Under the pieces are notes generated by a model. That model saw nothing but the letters and a program-made list of their open reading frames with translations, was not told the DNA's origin and did not search any database. A DNA stretch of 64,000 nucleotides. It comes from Mangrovibacterium sp041596335 (GTDB taxonomy: Bacteria; Bacteroidota; Bacteroidia; Bacteroidales; Prolixibacteraceae). Location: contig NZ_JBFHIT010000025.1 of assembly GCF_041596335.1 (NCBI RefSeq), positions 6,455 to 70,454 of the forward strand, read 5' to 3'. Below are positions 62,016-64,000 of the stretch, in pieces (position 1 is the first letter of the stretch; each line of letters begins with the position of its first letter). The translations under genes and the position numbers were made by a program.

Positions 62016-62453
62016 CTAACGCTTGATAATTCTCTGCGTACTCACTATTACATCATCGTCTAACATGAGGGTAATAAAATAGATCCCTTTGCGCAATTCG
62101 GTTGTCGATATCATATTGGCTGGATGGACAACTTCTTTTACTCGTTGCCCAACAACATTGATAATAAAAAGCCGGTTAATTTTATCGTAATTTCTGATGT
62201 ATAAAACATCGTTAAACGGGTTCGGATAAACAACAAAACTTTCTCGGTCCTCAATCTCGTCCTCAACACTCAAGCTCTGTTCATTCCCGTCTAAAGTTCG
62301 GAAAGGATCAGTATGCCAGGCAGCATTCGATGAACTCTCGCCCACACTAGCTGCGAACAGGTTTAAATTCGCGGTCAACCCCAAGAACAGGGCAGCGAAA
62401 ACAATCCAGGGCTTCTGACTATACCGAGTAAACTTTCTCCCCATAGTATTCAT
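62016..62453 (-). CDS. Very short type IX secretion cargo (signal peptide plus C-terminal sorting domain)
   Basis: A 145-residue protein with a signal peptide (WIVFAALFLGLTANLNLFA) and, from about residue 68, a type A sorting domain: FVVYPNPFNDVLYIRN, INVVGQRVKEVV, TTELRKGIYFITLMLDDDV and the closing basic RIIKR. The type IX machinery of this phylum exports proteins with this domain and cleaves or anchors them. Only about 30 residues lie between the two signals, so there is no room for a passenger domain. An ATG at 62522 is possible but spoils the signal peptide. Confidence 0.85.
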   Translation of the reverse strand: MNTMGRKFTRYSQKPWIVFAALFLGLTANLNLFAASVGESSSNAAWHTDPFRTLDGNEQSLSVEDEIEDRESFVVYPNPFNDVLYIRNYDKINRLFIINVVGQRVKEVVHPANMISTTELRKGIYFITLMLDDDVIVSTQRIIKR

Positions 62454-62900
62454 TTTAGCTTCACTCCGAAACAGGTTCGTGATTTTAAATTTTAGTTCTT
62501 CACTGAAACACAATAAAATCAATCTGAACGTTTACACTCTTACATACCGTTACAAACCTAAATCTTTTCTGTTAAACAAACAACACTTTCGATAAATTTA
62601 TAGGACATATCCGGAATACTACCCTCCTCACAAACAGATACATAGCTCGACAATCCCATACAATTATGTTTTTGTATGCTAATTTTTTATTTTGTTCACT
62701 TGAATTCGTACAACACGATGTTATCCCGCTGACATAGTTGGGTCGCAAAGTTTTTTTTGGCCGAGAATACAATAAAGGTTTTGCGAAATAGTTTTACTTA
62801 GTGATCACAACGCTAAATCGGATAAAAAGACTGCTAAATTTTCAACGAACTTTCGGACAAGGCCAAAAGCCACAATAAACCACTGAATATCAGCACACCA
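62454..62900. other. Intergenic region with a short palindrome
   Basis: No gene is seen. An inverted repeat CATACAA (62657-62663) with TTGTATG (62672-62678) could be a regulator site for either flanking gene. The start of the lipoprotein gene is not preceded by a clear promoter. Confidence 0.35.
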
Positions 62901-63308
62901 ATGATTAATAACAGCTCGAAATTGACTCCACTTTTACAGCCAGGACAAATTATTCGGAGTACTTTGCTCCTTCTTGTTTGTGTGGTCATAACACTATCAA
63001 ATCCTTCGTGCAAAACTTGTGAATGTCCGGCCTACTCTCTCAATAAAAATGCGAAATCGGAAATACTTACCAGTGCAACAAAAGGCGACAGCAATGCGAC
63101 CATGAACATAATACATCGCAGTGAACATATAAATATATCAAGGGATCATACACACACTTTCAACTATCAAATCCACAACTACGACTATCCGAATGGGGTT
63201 TTCTTGACTACAGACCCTCTTCATTCAACATCATCAACACTTAAAACGTCAACACATCGCCTCTCCAGTTCAAAATACAGTCTCAATTCGGCTTCGATTC
63301 GCCGTTGA
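62901..63308 (+). CDS. Small lipoprotein of unknown function
   Basis: A 135-residue protein. After 18 residues comes a hydrophobic segment (LLLLVCVVITLSNPSC) with a lipobox-like cysteine, followed at once by KTCECPAYSLN, a cysteine-rich start seen in small Bacteroidota lipoproteins. The rest is polar, rich in Ser, Thr, Asn and His, and looks disordered. Not recognised beyond this. The long N-terminal region before the hydrophobic segment is a little unusual, and the C-terminal part could be non-native. Confidence 0.5.
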   Translation: MINNSSKLTPLLQPGQIIRSTLLLLVCVVITLSNPSCKTCECPAYSLNKNAKSEILTSATKGDSNATMNIIHRSEHINISRDHTHTFNYQIHNYDYPNGVFLTTDPLHSTSSTLKTSTHRLSSSKYSLNSASIRR

Positions 63309-63739
63309 TATCTAGTACACTCACTCGTACCGGAGAGTCGGCTCGCAACAATCGCCTTTAATGGCAGTCCGCTGCGCTGAAGTTCGAGGCGCTCGGTTGA
63401 CAGCCGGCTGCTACAGGTTTCGGCTTTGTTGGCTGGAAATATCCGGATTGGCCAATCCAACAATCAGCAAATCGGAAAACAATCACACAACACACTGAAC
63501 TGAAGCCAACTAAACAACAACAATCGCAAGACTAAAACCAGGAATTATCACAACGCCATTGAAAATAGAACCAAGCTGCCAGACGAACATTAATTAAATT
63601 TTAAACTCAGCGGCAAAACAGCAAAAGGAATTTAAAAAACTTGACCATGTTGATTATAGTTCGTTATTTTGTGTGGCTTTTGAAAAATGAGCTAATAAAT
63701 CAAAGAATAATCTTTCATTAATTATTAAACTTTCATACT
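63309..63739. other. Intergenic region before gapA
   Basis: No gene is supported. The 100 bases before gapA are AT-rich and should hold its promoter, including TTGATTATAG and TTATTTTG (a one-base mismatch to the -7 consensus) near 63650-63672. A minus-strand frame at 63221-63463 is rejected as noise. Confidence 0.35.
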
Positions 63740-64000
63740 ATGTCAAAAATTAAAATCGGTATTAACGGTTTTGGCCGTATCGGTCGTTTCGTTTTCCGTC
63801 AAGCTATCGCAAAAGGTACAATTCAAGTAGTTGCTATCAACGACTTGATCGATGTTGACTACATGGCTTACATGTTAAAATACGACTCAACACACGGTAT
63901 TTTCAACGGTACAGTAGAAGTTAAAGACGGTAAATTGATCGTAAACGGTGCTGAAATTCGTGTAACTGCCGAAAGAAACCCTGCTGACATTAACTGGGGA
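63740..64000 (+). CDS. gapA: Glyceraldehyde-3-phosphate dehydrogenase, N-terminal part (cut by window edge)
   Basis: The first 87 codons of a type I GAPDH, open at the window end. It begins SKIKIGINGFGRIGRFVFRQ with the NAD-binding Rossmann loop, then INDLIDVDYMAYMLKYDSTHG and a GTVEVKDGKLIVNG strand, as in all class I enzymes. Codon use is strongly biased (GGT, CGT, GCT, AAC), unlike the surrounding region, as expected of a highly expressed glycolytic gene. Confidence 0.95.
   Translation, partial: MSKIKIGINGFGRIGRFVFRQAIAKGTIQVVAINDLIDVDYMAYMLKYDSTHGIFNGTVEVKDGKLIVNGAEIRVTAERNPADINWG

Noticed and set aside
63221..63463. 80-residue minus-strand frame before gapA
   Set aside because: Overlaps the small lipoprotein gene and has no ribosome site or recognisable domain.
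1..64000. tRNA genes, rRNA genes and CRISPR arrays
   Set aside because: No T-loop-like GTTCGAATCC pattern in a cloverleaf context, no rRNA-like segments and no regularly spaced repeats were found by reading.

Overview
The window looks like chromosomal DNA of a Bacteroidota member, most likely Bacteroidia close to Marinilabiliales/Prolixibacteraceae (order-level placement is inference). The reasons are a type IX secretion C-terminal sorting domain, proteins of the families DUF4494 and DUF4831, bifunctional HisB and HisIE, a three-gene proton-translocating transhydrogenase, many lipoproteins with the N-terminus typical of this phylum, few strong Shine-Dalgarno sites, and several -7 elements of the Bacteroidota form TAnnTTTG. 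No tRNA, rRNA, CRISPR array or intact insertion sequence was seen.

Layout. 1-8186: the distal part of a histidine operon (hisD end, hisC, hisB, hisH, hisA, hisF, hisIE) with three unrelated genes inside it (purU, a TlpA-like lipoprotein, a secreted possible outer-membrane protein), closed by a strong terminator. 8296-16303: four genes in two convergent pairs. The first pair is a secreted dikinase resembling glucan water dikinase plus a beta-lactamase-fold serine hydrolase. The opposing pair is a second, lipoprotein, serine hydrolase plus a Npt/Tlc-type nucleotide transporter homologue with HEAT repeats. 16627-31865: housekeeping and metabolic genes (esterase, cytochrome c, typA, DUF4494, pntAA/pntAB/pntB, VOC protein, pepD, DUF4831, nnr, POT peptide transporter). 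32315-38923: a leucine/isoleucine operon (leuA, leuC, leuD, a second LeuA-family synthase, leuB) preceded by a short Ile/Leu-rich leader peptide and an attenuator. 39048-55224: mixed genes (cold-shock protein, ybaK, fasciclin lipoprotein, nhaA, DMT transporter, asnB, ychF, Nudix-type regulator, an ECF sigma cassette, hisS, DUF4870 and MgtC/DUF4010 membrane proteins). 55522-58335: an AT-rich accessory patch with two 5'-truncated polymorphic-toxin tips, each followed by a small membrane protein that is probably its immunity factor, a REP-associated transposase fragment flanked by palindromes, and a 190-bp direct duplication. 58227-64000: a secreted protein, ettA, a lone receiver domain, a nitroreductase, a very short type IX cargo protein, a small lipoprotein and the start of gapA.

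How genes work together. The his and leu blocks are near-complete biosynthetic operons. The leu leader can form mutually exclusive antiterminator and terminator stems, which fits classical ribosome-stalling attenuation. The 8-16 kb locus is the best candidate for an undescribed system: an exported ATP-dependent phosphotransferase, two exported serine hydrolases and a nucleotide-transporter homologue. Their functional link is inferred from arrangement only.
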